Part shown: positions 34,343 to 44,334 of the stretch, one piece after another | Layout: every line of letters begins with the position of its first letter | Position numbering within the stretch: position 1 is the first letter of the stretch | From: Synergistes jonesii | GTDB lineage: Bacteria > Synergistota > Synergistia > Synergistales > Synergistaceae | Direction: 5' to 3' | NCBI RefSeq assembly: GCF_000712295.1 | Contig: NZ_JMKI01000021.1 | Span: forward strand, 62,001-126,000 | Length of the DNA: 64,000 nt | Made by a program: the position numbers and the translations under genes | Notes under the pieces: generated by a model | What the model was told of the DNA's origin: nothing | What the model saw: the letters and a program-made list of their open reading frames with translations, nothing else | The model's database searches: none

Positions 34343-35974
34343 TTACCCAAAAGCTTTAATAACTGCCATTATGAAGCTGTATATGCCGTCTCCGGCAATA
34401 AGTCCGGATTCCCGAAGCTCCATGCTTTTGCTCCCCCAGATCGCCCTGTACACGACGGCGGCTACGACGCCAAGCCCGTACATGGGGCTGTTGATCAACA
34501 ACCCCGTCGCCAGCAGCACGCCGACCGTCTTTTTTATTCCAAAGACAAGCTGTATCAGCGCGCCAAAGGCTCCCCATTTTATGAGCTGTCCGAGGATTTC
34601 CGGGTTTCGGCCGGCTTCGATCGCAGCGGCAAAAACCTTCGACACTGGAGCGAACGTACCAAGCTTGAAATATACGGAAACAAAGCAGGCTACCACGGCA
34701 AAACCGATCAGCGCGCCGATCATTTCCGCTATGAGCTGCTGCCTACGCCCGTCAAGCTCGTAAGCCAGGTTTCCGCTCTTTCCTCTCAGTATCCATCCCG
34801 TCTTCAAGTCGTACCCCATATCGGCAAAACACGGGCCGGTACAGGCAACATATCCCGTAAGGATGACTAGGGGCATTGTGGGAAACCCCATAAGCAGACC
34901 AAGAGAGAGGAATATAGTGGTGATGGCGAAGGCAGGGAACCATCCCGAGCGCATGGCGCAGATCCCGACAAGCATGGGAGAGATAACCGACGAAAGCGTC
35001 ACCCAGAGGACCCAGATAATAATCTTAGCCGGGTCCATCTGCGCCATCATACCGGTTACCGCGGCAAGTACCGTCGCCGCAAGCGCGTTCAGGACAAGCG
35101 ACGTACAGATCGCTTTCTGTACGCCGCGGTTCGAAACCGTGTAACTGTAAACCATGCCGTCCTCTTCCACCGTGTCGGAAGTATCTTTACCGCTCTTGTA
35201 AAGCATATTGCCCACTTGCAGCAGAGACATAAGCCCTGCGCCGACCATCACGCCCTGGGGGATGTAGGTCGCTCCTATATTAAAACCAAAAAACACCGGC
35301 GCATATGCGCGTATTAGCAGGCCGACGGCAAGGGCCGACATTGACCATATATTGGCAAGGAAAACTATGCCGATTCCCGCCATGGGCAGGCCGAACGATG
35401 CCCCGCCCGGGATTCCTATCCAAGCTGAGGGAATCCTTATCATATTGCCGACCGCGCCAGCCGCGATCCCCTGCAAAAGCCTCCGAATCTTCTCTCCACC
35501 CCTGTCTCCCGCCTCTATCGTCTCAGCTGTGGCGACGCCCGGGGGCCACGACGCCGAGGCCGGGTAGACCTTCGAATCGTATAGTTTATAAACAAAATAG
35601 ATGCTGATAGCGGTAGCGGCGAAGGCGCCGACAAACATCGCCGGAATATACGGGCGCGCCCCCTTCACATAATAGATGATGCCGAGCGCGAGTATGCCGC
35701 AGTTTGACGCCGCGAAAGCCGCTCCGGAGCACATCGTCTGTACGAGGTTTTGTCTGTCCACGGAACGGAACTTGTCCATGCAGGAAAACGGTATCCTCGC
35801 AAGGGACATTGCGATTATCGCGCCCAAAATCGAAGTATTGGCGCCGAAGCCTGTTTTGACCAGCACCTGCATAGAAATTATAGCGGAGACTGCGGATACG
35901 AGGACGCTCAATAAAAAAGTCGCAGGCTCCGCAGTTTTTACATGAGTGATGCTCTTTGCCGTCTTCCGTTCCAT
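34343..35974 (-). CDS. OPT family oligopeptide transporter
   Basis: The 543-residue protein has about 14-16 membrane segments and OPT/YSL features, including the N-terminal [19 protein letters not shown] region, the [13 protein letters not shown] block and the [15 protein letters not shown] motif near residue 400. OPT proteins import small peptides or metal-chelate complexes with protons. AAGGAGG lies 9 bases before the ATG. It is downstream of the M29/NicX-like gene, consistent with uptake of the substrate of that enzyme or of the M20 dipeptidase across the divergent promoter. Confidence 0.9.
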
Positions 35975-36008
35975 TTACTACGCCTCCTTTGCAGCGGTAA
36001 TGGGAAAA

Positions 36009-36029
36009 GCCGGCCCTTTGCAGACCGGC
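36009..36029 (-). terminator. Weak hairpin between the M29/NicX-like and OPT genes
   Basis: GCCGG (36009-36013) and CCGGC (36025-36029) form a 5-bp stem followed on the minus strand by TTTT. It is too weak for full termination and may attenuate the OPT gene. Confidence 0.35.
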
Positions 36030-36039
36030 CGCACATGCT

Positions 36040-37104
36040 CTAATATCCCGCGATTCCGAGTTTACGGCAGTATTCCCTTATCTCCGGATGCCGATAGACG
36101 CCCTCCTCTTCAAATATTTTCCCGTCAAGAATGATCGTGGGATTTAAAACTATGCCGTCGGTATGTCCGGCCGCAGCCCACTCCTTGCCGAGAATGGACT
36201 TTCCCTGGCTCCCGACGCCAAATTCTATACAGCCGAAGACGCGCTCGTCCTCCACTATACGACCGGTCACCGCTCTGACACCCGGATTGAAACCGAGCGA
36301 ATAATGCGCCAGCCTATACATATTTTCAGGGTCATTCAGCCCCTCCATCCACTGACTGAACACTCTCGCTTCGCGGCCACCGCGAATTTCGCTGACGCGT
36401 CCCTCGCGGAGAGTCATCGCAACCGGCTCGCTGAGCTTTCCGAGGCTCATAGGAGGAAAGAGCGCTCCGTCAAAAACGAGAGTACCCTCAATAGTTTCTT
36501 CTATCGGACACCAAGAGACTTGCCCTGCGAGCATAATGGGATAACCCTTTTCCGTCGCAAGCTTTCCTGAAAGCCGGACCCTACGTCCGCGATTGTACCC
36601 TTTAAGATCGGTACCCGCTTGGCTTTTCACAATTACCTCGTCGCTCTGCTGTATTATCCGCTGGATAGCGCCGCCCATTTCAACGACGAGAGGATAATCG
36701 ATATTGCCGATAGTCCTTACCATCATCATAGCGTCCATGCCTGTAAGGTTTATATATCGCACACCTGCGGCAAGCGCCGCCCGGAAACAATTCGAATGCA
36801 TGATCGAGGAATAGGTGAATTCGATCCAAACATCGCAGTGTTCGACCGCCGCCGCGATCGGCGCATAAGGTTCAAGGCAGGTCTCCGGCGCGGTAGGATA
36901 ATATATGACCGCCGGATGACCGCCTATCGTGAAGACGGCGTTGGCTGTTACCTCCACGACCCTGCGGTCGGTACACGAGTCGCCGGTAATCACGACGCTT
37001 TCCCCGGGTTTGACCAACATAACGTCGCGCGCCAGCGTCATTGCCCCCTTAGCAAGTTCAAAACTCATATATTCGTCACGCGGTTCCATTCCGATTGTGA
37101 ACAT
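36040..37104 (-). CDS. M29 aminopeptidase / NicX-fold metalloenzyme
   Basis: The 354-residue protein belongs to the COG2309 superfamily, which includes M29 aminopeptidases and 2,5-dihydroxypyridine dioxygenase NicX. Conserved candidates for metal ligands are His267 (LAHYSLGF), Glu294 (CIEFGVG) and the HxD pair His314/Asp316 (AAGHTDGIVL). The length (about 350) and ligand spacing are nearer NicX than the about 410-residue M29 peptidases. ATG 37104 has GGAGG 6 bases upstream; an in-frame ATG at 37110 abuts the SD and is rejected. With OPT downstream, a peptidase role is plausible; a ring-opening oxygenase is unlikely in a strict anaerobe. Confidence 0.75.
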   Translation of the reverse strand: MFTIGMEPRDEYMSFELAKGAMTLARDVMLVKPGESVVITGDSCTDRRVVEVTANAVFTIGGHPAVIYYPTAPETCLEPYAPIAAAVEHCDVWIEFTYSSIMHSNCFRAALAAGVRYINLTGMDAMMMVRTIGNIDYPLVVEMGGAIQRIIQQSDEVIVKSQAGTDLKGYNRGRRVRLSGKLATEKGYPIMLAGQVSWCPIEETIEGTLVFDGALFPPMSLGKLSEPVAMTLREGRVSEIRGGREARVFSQWMEGLNDPENMYRLAHYSLGFNPGVRAVTGRIVEDERVFGCIEFGVGSQGKSILGKEWAAAGHTDGIVLNPTIILDGKIFEEEGVYRHPEIREYCRKLGIAGY

Positions 37105-37416
37105 GGACATCCTCCTTCAGCGATGGATATGATATTAAGAGATTTTTATTGCATAAAGTTTATATCTTTTATTATTTAAAGTCATCGTTTATAAAGACAA
37201 ATAATATTTCTAAATTTTACAATAAAAGATAAGTGCCCTTCGAGGGTTGATGTTTTTTATAAGAAAATGAAAAATATAGCCGTCTATTTTATATAAAACG
37301 ACACATATCATTGTAATTTATAATTTTTACTATTAATTAACGCAATCTTCCTTGTACGTTATATAATATATTGCTGTAAGTGATTATAATTTTGCATAAC
37401 TCAGATGTGATAAAAG
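37105..37416. promoter_or_regulatory. A+T-rich divergent promoter region between M29/NicX-like gene and pucR
   Basis: These 312 bases hold no gene and are much richer in A+T than the surroundings. They include a 12-base palindrome TTTTATATAAAA near 37286 and TATAAT-like boxes before the PucR gene. They must drive both divergent units and are the expected binding region for PucR. No single -35/-10 pair stands out. Confidence 0.55.
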
Positions 37417-39027
37417 ATGATAAGAGTACGTCCAACGGTAAAACAGATGATCGAACAGGGCGGTTTTTCCGACTTCCGCGTTTTAGCCGGCGAAGCGGGC
37501 TTGGCAAAAAGAGAGGTAAAAACCGTGTGCGTCGTCGACGTGCCGGATATCGAGGGATGGATATTCGGCGGCGAATTTTTGCTAACGTCGGGCTATATCT
37601 TCAAAGACGATCCAGAGATGCTAATTCAGCTGATAGAGACCGCCGACAGGTACAATGCGGCAGCGCTCGGAGTAAAGGTGGAAAGATACATGGACCGGAT
37701 GCCGCAAAACGTACTGCGGACGGCCGACAGGTTATCGTTCCCGCTGATAAGCATCCCCAGCCATTACGCACATACGGAGATAATAAACCCGGTGCTTATC
37801 ACAATGTCGGAGCAGACGATTGAAATGGCGAACCTATCCGATAAGATTCACATGGAATTTTTTAACCTGCTGCTTTCGGACGGCTCAATCGATTCCATAC
37901 TGTCGCTCATAAACAAATATATATCCCGAGAGCTGCTCTTCGTAGACGCGGCGACGGGAGAACGATACGCTCATACCACGTCGATGGAATTTAGCCAGCT
38001 GATCGACGACGTTCCCTTGCCCTCACTGATCGGACATTTCAGCCACGAAGAGATCGTCCTATGCGAGAAAATCCGCGGATATCTCTTCATGGACAGACAG
38101 ATAAGCGGCGCCGTTCCCAAGATCGTCCTGAACCATGCGAAGGAGGCTTTGCTGCTTTCGCTAAAATGGAAACAAGAAAGATGGAAGTTGTTAAACGAAA
38201 GAGAGATTCATTTCGTTCAGGACATTCTCTATAAACGTTTCCGCCAAAAGTCGGAGGTCATGAGCCGCGGGCGCACGCTCGGCTGGAACACCGAGGGAGA
38301 AAAGGCCGTGGCGCTTGTAGGCATAAGCGCCGGCCGTTCCATGCAGCGTCCGCTTCACGAACCATATGCGCGCGCATTCAAAAAGATCCATTCCTTTATG
38401 AACGATATTCAAAAAGATATTCCCTATGCCATCCTTGAAAACGAAATGGCCTTTATTATGCACGCCCCTAAGGACGACTGGCTTCAAATAAAAAGGAAGA
38501 TGACAAGTGCCTTTCGTGTCGCCGTGCGCAACATAAAGGCGCAGAGCGGACTTCAACTGATAATGGGGGTAGGTTCCCCTGTGGAAAATATCGTTTATTG
38601 CAACAAAAGCTTCCGCGAGGCCTCCAAGGCGCTGGTGCTGGCGCGGCAGAGGGAAGAGGCTAATGATCCGGTTTATTGGGAGGAAATGGGAGCTTACAAA
38701 TTCCTCGCACCGATTCAAAATTCCAGGGAATCGCAGGAATTCGTCGACGAATATCTGGGAAAGCTTGTGGAGCTTGACGACGATGAAGACGACAAAGATT
38801 CTCTTTTGGGCACGCTTTTCTGTATCATAAACAACAACTGGCACCTGAAAGCGGCGGCGGCACAGATGGGGCTGCATTATAACACTATGAAATACAGGTG
38901 TAGAAAAATAGGCGAAATAATCGGTATGGATATGGACTCCCCTTCCGTCAGAATAAATCTTTCGTTCGCAATGGAGCTATATAAATTAAACAAAATCGGG
39001 AAGGAGCACGCAAAATGGGAAGAGTGA
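37417..39027 (+). CDS. PucR family transcriptional regulator
   Basis: The 536-residue regulator has an N-terminal PucR sensor domain (TVKQMIEQGGFSDFRVLAGE, then VVDVPDIEGWIFGGEFLLT), a GGDEF-like central part and a C-terminal PucR helix-turn-helix (about 470-530, NNWHLKAAAAQMGLHYNTMK). PucR-type proteins activate catabolic genes, first known for purine use. It is divergent from the M29/NicX-like gene and overlaps the downstream dipeptidase gene by 13 nt. Base composition is lower in G+C than the neighbours. Confidence 0.92.
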   Translation: MIRVRPTVKQMIEQGGFSDFRVLAGEAGLAKREVKTVCVVDVPDIEGWIFGGEFLLTSGYIFKDDPEMLIQLIETADRYNAAALGVKVERYMDRMPQNVLRTADRLSFPLISIPSHYAHTEIINPVLITMSEQTIEMANLSDKIHMEFFNLLLSDGSIDSILSLINKYISRELLFVDAATGERYAHTTSMEFSQLIDDVPLPSLIGHFSHEEIVLCEKIRGYLFMDRQISGAVPKIVLNHAKEALLLSLKWKQERWKLLNEREIHFVQDILYKRFRQKSEVMSRGRTLGWNTEGEKAVALVGISAGRSMQRPLHEPYARAFKKIHSFMNDIQKDIPYAILENEMAFIMHAPKDDWLQIKRKMTSAFRVAVRNIKAQSGLQLIMGVGSPVENIVYCNKSFREASKALVLARQREEANDPVYWEEMGAYKFLAPIQNSRESQEFVDEYLGKLVELDDDEDDKDSLLGTLFCIINNNWHLKAAAAQMGLHYNTMKYRCRKIGEIIGMDMDSPSVRINLSFAMELYKLNKIGKEHAKWEE

Positions 39028-40379
39028 ACAAAATGATACATGAAACAGTGGAGAGAAATTTTGACGAACAATTGCGCCGAACCAGAGAGATGATCCGTAT
39101 AAAAAGCCTCCTCTGCGAAGAAAAGGCGACGGGAGATGATCCGTTGGGTCCAGACCTTTCCGCCGCGCTTGACACTTTTTTGTCGATAGCTCAGGAAATG
39201 GGTTTTAAAACAAAAAATATGGGCGGCTACGTCGGCTACGTAGAAATGGGAGTCGCAGACGCTCCGCTCATAGGCATACTGGCGCATCTCGACGTTGTCC
39301 CGGAGGGCGCTGCGGAACATTGGAAATACCCGCCTTACGCGGCGGTTATAGCGGACGATTGTCTTTACGGCAGAGGGGCGGTAGACGACAAGGGACCTGC
39401 AGTTGCAGCGCTTTTCGCCATGGCGGCGCTGCGCGGCTCAATGCCGCTGCACCGTAGATTCAGGCTAATTCTGGGGCTTGACGAAGAGAACGACTCCCGC
39501 TGCATAAAATACTACAAAGAGCACGAAGAGATACCAAGATACAGTTTCTCGCCCGACGCCTCCTTCCCTGCGGTCAATGCGGAAAAGGGTATTTTACGGG
39601 TCGTCGTGACAATAAAAGGGGAGCGGCGCGCCGCAGCGAGCGGGGGAGCCGAGCTGCTGTCGCTTCAAGGCGGAGACAAATTCAATGTCGTACCGGACAG
39701 CGCAAAGGCCGAGATATTGGACGACGGCGAGCTGATAGCGCTGCGAACCTCGGGCAGGGCTGCGCACGCGATGGAACCATATAAGGGCGACAACGCCGTA
39801 CAGAAAATGCTACGAAAGCTTTTAACCGTGCCTTTACGCAAAGAGGACCATAAATTGATAGAGACGGCGGCGGCCATCGCGGGAGATGACTGGTCGGGAA
39901 GCTCTCTCTCCGTAAAATGCTCGGATGACATATCAGGAGAGCTGACTTGCAACTGCGCCGCAGCTGAGGGCAGGGTAAAGGACGGCGCTGCAGAGATACT
40001 CCTGAAATTCGACATCAGATACCCCGTTACCGTCCTTGCCGATAAAATAATCTCAAATATAGAAGCGACGGCGGCACGCTTCGGGGCTTCAATGAAAACA
40101 GCGACTCATAAGCCCCCTCTTTATGTGCCTGCGGAAAGCCACCTCGTTCAAACCTTACTGTATGCATACGAAGAAGTCACGGGCGAACGTCCCGAGCCGA
40201 TCAGCATGGGCGGAGGCACTTACTGTCGATTCTTACCGAATTCCGTTTCGTTCGGTCCGGTGTTCCCCGACGAAGAAGAGGTCGCGCATCGTCCGAACGA
40301 GAGAATCTCATTAGATAATCTTCGCAAATGTACACATATATATGCCGAAGCGCTGATGAAACTTAACAAAGCGGAGTAG
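39015..40379 (+). CDS. M20 family dipeptidase (PepV/Sapep type)
   Basis: The 454-residue metalloenzyme has the M20 di-metal site: ILAHLDVVPEG with the His ligand, YGRGAVDDKGP with the bridging Asp, and LDEENDSR with the catalytic/ligand Glu. The C-terminal GGGTYCRFLPNSVSFGPVFP block is typical of the Sapep/PepV branch. It would cleave dipeptides inside the cell. AAGGAG (39001-39006) lies 8 bases before the ATG, within the end of pucR, so the two are co-transcribed. Confidence 0.9.
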   Translation: MGRVNKMIHETVERNFDEQLRRTREMIRIKSLLCEEKATGDDPLGPDLSAALDTFLSIAQEMGFKTKNMGGYVGYVEMGVADAPLIGILAHLDVVPEGAAEHWKYPPYAAVIADDCLYGRGAVDDKGPAVAALFAMAALRGSMPLHRRFRLILGLDEENDSRCIKYYKEHEEIPRYSFSPDASFPAVNAEKGILRVVVTIKGERRAAASGGAELLSLQGGDKFNVVPDSAKAEILDDGELIALRTSGRAAHAMEPYKGDNAVQKMLRKLLTVPLRKEDHKLIETAAAIAGDDWSGSSLSVKCSDDISGELTCNCAAAEGRVKDGAAEILLKFDIRYPVTVLADKIISNIEATAARFGASMKTATHKPPLYVPAESHLVQTLLYAYEEVTGERPEPISMGGGTYCRFLPNSVSFGPVFPDEEEVAHRPNERISLDNLRKCTHIYAEALMKLNKAE

Positions 40380-40442
40380 GAAGCGGAAACAACGGCGCCC
40401 ACATCTGCTTAAAGGCACGGCAAAAAGACGCCGGTCCGCTTC
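40380..40442. terminator. Long inverted repeat between convergent dipeptidase and alr genes
   Basis: GAAGCGGA (40380-40387) and TCCGCTTC (40435-40442) pair perfectly, with an inner CGGCG/CGCCG pairing. It lies exactly between the two convergent stops. There is no clear T-tract, so its terminator role is an inference. Confidence 0.4.
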
Positions 40443-41622
40443 AGTCTTCGAAATAGTCCTCGCAGCCGCAGAATTTTCCTTCTTTGAAAAATATCCTCGG
40501 TACTCTTTTGCTTATGCCGCAGGTTATTTCGTAGTTTATCGTCCCGGCGAGCCTCGCTATCTCGTCGGCGGTGATTTTTTCTCCGCCGCTTTCGCCGATC
40601 AGCGTCGCTTCGTCGCCGTCTTCGACGCCTTCTATGTCGGTGACGTCGGCCATCAGCTGATCCATGCAGATATTTCCGGCGATCGGCGCTTTTTTGCCTC
40701 TTATGACGACGCTGCCTTTGTTCGAAAGGGCGCGCGGATAGCCGTCCGCATAGCCGACGGGGATCGTCGCGAGCGTCGTCGGACGCGTCGTCACAAAGGT
40801 ACCGCCGTAGCCGACGGGCGTCGACGGCGCTATCTTTTTGACGTATACCACGCGGCTCTTCAGCTGCAGCGCCGGGCGCAGATCGAGCTCCATGTCGTTG
40901 AGCTGATTAGAAGGGAACATGCCGTATAGCGCGACGCCGGCGCGCGCTGCGCTGAAACCATGGTATCCGCAGTCCATTATCGCAGCGCTGTTCTCGCAGT
41001 GCGTCAGCGGAAATTTTATGCCGCGGGCCGCCAGTTTCTCTATCATTTCGCGGAAGAGCGCGACCTGCCTGTCGCTCGGCGCTTTGTCGCGCTCGTCGGC
41101 TCTCGCCAAGTGCGTGAATATCCCCTCGAGGCGGACGTTAGGCAGGCGGCTTATTTTTTCTATTTCGTCGACGGACGCGTCGTTCGGCTCAAAGCCGATT
41201 CTTCTCATGCCGGTGTCGATTTTTATATGCATTTCGGCGGTGAGGCCTATTTCCGACGCGACGCGCGAGGCTTTTTCCGCGAATTTTCTTTCGTAGACGG
41301 TCAAGCGTATTTTATTTTTAACGGCGTCGGCGATTCTGTAGGATGGCATGAAGCCGAGCGTGTAGATCGGCTTTCCCGTTCCTTTCTTCCGCAGCTGCAG
41401 CGCCTCTTCTACGGTCGCCACCGCGTAGGCGTCGGCGACGCCGGCGAGCGCGGCCGAGACTTGAGGCGCCCCGTGTCCGTAGGCGTCGGCCTTCACGACG
41501 GCGACGAATTTTTCGCCGGCGGGCATCATGCGTCGCAGCAGCTCCGCGTTGTGCACGATTTCGTCCAAATTTATTTCCGCGTATACGCGGCAGCATTTTT
41601 CTTTTGCTTCAATTTCTTTCAT
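40441..41622 (-). CDS. alr: Alanine racemase
   Basis: The 393-residue PLP enzyme makes D-alanine for peptidoglycan. The PLP lysine is in AVVKADAYGHG (Lys44), the second catalytic Tyr in TPVGYGGTF (about 275), and the C-terminal ITCGISKRVPRIF is typical. ATG 41622 is chosen; an in-frame TTG at 41637 is an alternative with no better SD. It follows recG after 71 bases and may be the end of the long minus-strand operon. Confidence 0.95.
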   Translation of the reverse strand: MKEIEAKEKCCRVYAEINLDEIVHNAELLRRMMPAGEKFVAVVKADAYGHGAPQVSAALAGVADAYAVATVEEALQLRKKGTGKPIYTLGFMPSYRIADAVKNKIRLTVYERKFAEKASRVASEIGLTAEMHIKIDTGMRRIGFEPNDASVDEIEKISRLPNVRLEGIFTHLARADERDKAPSDRQVALFREMIEKLAARGIKFPLTHCENSAAIMDCGYHGFSAARAGVALYGMFPSNQLNDMELDLRPALQLKSRVVYVKKIAPSTPVGYGGTFVTTRPTTLATIPVGYADGYPRALSNKGSVVIRGKKAPIAGNICMDQLMADVTDIEGVEDGDEATLIGESGGEKITADEIARLAGTINYEITCGISKRVPRIFFKEGKFCGCEDYFED

Positions 41623-41693
41623 TACGCACCAGCTCAAATGATTCTTTTTCCGCGGGGCGCCCCGCGCTCCTCTTGATTATACCGCGCCCGCGT

Positions 41694-43715
41694 CTATTTG
41701 TTTTTCAGATATTCTTCGGCGTCCTTTCTCGCTTCTTCGGCGAGCGAAAAATCTTTTCTGAGGTCGGCTATTTTGAAGTTCGCGAGCCCGTGCTGCGCCA
41801 AGCCGGCGAGCTCGCCTTCACCGCGCTGTTCGAGGTCGGCCCTCGCTATCGCGAATCCGTCGTCGGTCGCGGCGAAGGCTCTGAGGCGTTCCGTCTCGCC
41901 TCCGCTCCCGGCGATGAGCACGCAGACGCCGCGGCGCGCGCCGCGGCCGACGCGTCCGCGCAGCTGATGCAGCTGCGAGAGGCCGTAGCGCTCGGGGGAT
42001 TCTATCACGATGACCGTGGCCTCGGGCACGTCGACTCCGACTTCGAGGACCGTCGTTCCGACGAGCAGCTGCGATTTTCCGTCGCGGAAGGAGGCTATCG
42101 CCGCGTCTTTCTGTTCCGCGCCCATGCGGCCGTGTATCAGCGAGATTTTTATCGGCGGAAGTTTTTTCTTCAGCCATTCGAAGCGCTGTCCCGCGGCCGG
42201 GAGCGTAGAGCCTTCATCTTCCTCGACGCGCGGACATATCCAGTAGACGCGCCCGCCGTGCGCTATTTCTTCGGCGATGAAGCGCAGCAGCTTCGGCAGC
42301 GCCGCGACGTCTATCACACGCGTTGCCGGAGGCACACGCCCCGCCGGCTTTTCGTCTATCACGGATATGTCCATGTCGCCGCAGAGGGTCTGCGCCATCG
42401 TGCGCGGTATCGGCGTCGCGCTCATCATCAGCAGGTGCGGCCTCCCGCCGTCTTTCAGCAGGCACGCGCGCTGCCTGACGCCGAAGCGCTGTTGTTCGTC
42501 TATTATCACGGCTCCGAGGTTTTTGAAGTGCAGTTCGTCGGAGAGCAGCGCCTGGGTGCCGGTGACGACGTCGATCGAACCGTCGAGCGCTCCCGCTAAA
42601 GTTTCGCGCCGCACGCGAGCCGGCATTTTGGATTTCAGCATCGCGCAGACGACGCCGGCAGGAGCCAAGTATTTCAGCGCCTGGGCGTGCAGCTGCTCGA
42701 CGAGCGTTTCCGTGGGGGCCATCAGCGCGCACTGCGCGCCGCCGTCGCAGACGCAGGCCGCGAAGGCCGCCGCGACGAGCGTTTTGCCGGAGCCTACGTC
42801 GCCCTGCAGCAGGCGCGATATCGGAGCGCCGGAGGCACCGTCGTTTATTATCTCGTCGAGGGCTTTCTTTTGCGACGAGGTGAGAGAAAAGGGAAGGGAG
42901 GAGACGAACGCGTCGAAGCGAGCGCCTTTGACGAGCGGGAACGAGCGGCAGCACTCGCGCTCTCTGCGCCGTTCCGCGAGCAGCAGATGGAGCTTGAAAA
43001 GTTCTTCGTAGGCGAGGCGCCTGCGCGCCTCTTTCCAGCTTTCCGGCGACTGCGGGAAGTGCATCTCGCGCAGCGCGTCGGCGGCGGAGAGCAGTCCGTT
43101 TTTACGGGCGACGCTCTGCGGCAGCTCTTCGGGCATGAAGGGAAGGTATTCTTCGACCGCTCGCTTCGCGGCGGAGCGCAGCGTTTTCTGCGTTATTCCT
43201 TCGACGGCCGGATAGATCGGTATTATGCCGCAGAAGGAGCTTTCCTCTTGTTCGTCCCGCCCGCGGCATATTGTGAATTCCGGCTCGGTCATTTCGAATA
43301 CGTCGCCGTGCAGCAGCGGCGTGCCGTAGAGCAGCAGCGCCGCGCCGTCCGCAAGGGTCTTTTCCAGCCGGCGGCGGTTGAACCAGGCGGCGCGCAGCTC
43401 TCCGGTGCCGTCCGATAGGAGGCAGGTCGTTATGCGCCGCCCTCCCGAGAGCATCTTCGTCTCCGCGCAGCGCACCGAGGCGCGGACGACGGCCGGGAAG
43501 CCCGGCACGAGGGCTGAGATATTTTTCTTGCCGCGCCTGTCTTCGTAGCGGCGCGGCAAAAGAAAGAGAAGGTCGCGGACGCTGCGTACGCCGAGTTTTT
43601 CAAAGAGCGCGCGGCGGCGCGGCCCGATGCCTTTCAATTCGGATATCGGAGAGTCTATTTTGTCCTGCCGGGCTTTTCCCGACGCTCCGGCTTTATTTTC
43701 AGTCCTGTTTGCCAA
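41694..43715 (-). CDS. recG: ATP-dependent DNA helicase RecG
   Basis: The 673-residue helicase reverses stalled forks and processes Holliday junctions. The N-terminal wedge domain precedes Walker A LLQGDVGSGKT (about 285), motif II IIDEQQRFGVRQR (DEQQ instead of the usual DEQH) and the C-terminal QLHQLRGRVGRG block. TTG 43715 has GAGG 7 bases upstream; it lies within the last codons of divIVA (17-nt overlap). Length is normal. Confidence 0.95.
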   Translation of the reverse strand: MANRTENKAGASGKARQDKIDSPISELKGIGPRRRALFEKLGVRSVRDLLFLLPRRYEDRRGKKNISALVPGFPAVVRASVRCAETKMLSGGRRITTCLLSDGTGELRAAWFNRRRLEKTLADGAALLLYGTPLLHGDVFEMTEPEFTICRGRDEQEESSFCGIIPIYPAVEGITQKTLRSAAKRAVEEYLPFMPEELPQSVARKNGLLSAADALREMHFPQSPESWKEARRRLAYEELFKLHLLLAERRRERECCRSFPLVKGARFDAFVSSLPFSLTSSQKKALDEIINDGASGAPISRLLQGDVGSGKTLVAAAFAACVCDGGAQCALMAPTETLVEQLHAQALKYLAPAGVVCAMLKSKMPARVRRETLAGALDGSIDVVTGTQALLSDELHFKNLGAVIIDEQQRFGVRQRACLLKDGGRPHLLMMSATPIPRTMAQTLCGDMDISVIDEKPAGRVPPATRVIDVAALPKLLRFIAEEIAHGGRVYWICPRVEEDEGSTLPAAGQRFEWLKKKLPPIKISLIHGRMGAEQKDAAIASFRDGKSQLLVGTTVLEVGVDVPEATVIVIESPERYGLSQLHQLRGRVGRGARRGVCVLIAGSGGETERLRAFAATDDGFAIARADLEQRGEGELAGLAQHGLANFKIADLRKDFSLAEEARKDAEEYLKNK

Positions 43716-44334
43716 TCAGATCCTCAGGATTCACGCCGAGCAGTCCGTAGGCGGCCTCAAGATCTTTGCGGCTGTTTTTCTGCTCCTGACCCTCCGGCTG
43801 GTTCTGAGATTCGGCCGGGCTCTCCGCTTCGTCCTTCGGTGCGTCTTCGAGCACCGCTTCGACGGCGCCCCTCAGCTGCGACGCGTTGATGGACTGCGTC
43901 AGCTGGTTGTCGAATTTCGCGAGCATTCCGCGGAATTCCTGCGCGTACATGTCGCGGATGTTGCGTATCTGCTCCACTCCGGCGCGGAGACGCTTCACCT
44001 CTTCGGCGGTGTCACGGCGCATCGCCTCGGCCTCGGCACGCGCGTCCTCGAGGATTTTGTTCGCCTGCTCGCGAGCGCTCTTCACGCGGTCGTCTGCGCT
44101 CTTCTGAGCCATCAGCAGCGCCTCGTGCAGCACGTCCTTCATGCGATCGTATTCGGCAAGGCTCTCCTGCTTCGCGGCCAGCTCCTGCTCGAGTTCCTTG
44201 TTTTTCTTGTTGTACGCCTGCAGGGCCTCGGCGACGTTGTCAAGAAATTCGTCCACCTCGGCGGTATCGTACCCTCTGAGGCTCTTCTTGAACGACTGAT
44301 TGACGATATCAAGCGATGTCAAAAGCTCCGGCAT
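43699..44334 (-). CDS. divIVA: DivIVA domain protein
   Basis: The 211-residue protein has the DivIVA membrane-binding N-terminus (LTSLDIVNQSFKKSLRGYD, then EVDEFLDNVAEAL) followed by a long coiled coil (about 35-150) and an acidic, Gln-rich tail. DivIVA/GpsB proteins mark curved membranes and organise growth or division. It directly follows yggS, as in Gram-positive ylm-divIVA clusters, which is notable for a diderm lineage. Confidence 0.92.
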   Translation of the reverse strand: MPELLTSLDIVNQSFKKSLRGYDTAEVDEFLDNVAEALQAYNKKNKELEQELAAKQESLAEYDRMKDVLHEALLMAQKSADDRVKSAREQANKILEDARAEAEAMRRDTAEEVKRLRAGVEQIRNIRDMYAQEFRGMLAKFDNQLTQSINASQLRGAVEAVLEDAPKDEAESPAESQNQPEGQEQKNSRKDLEAAYGLLGVNPEDLIGKQD

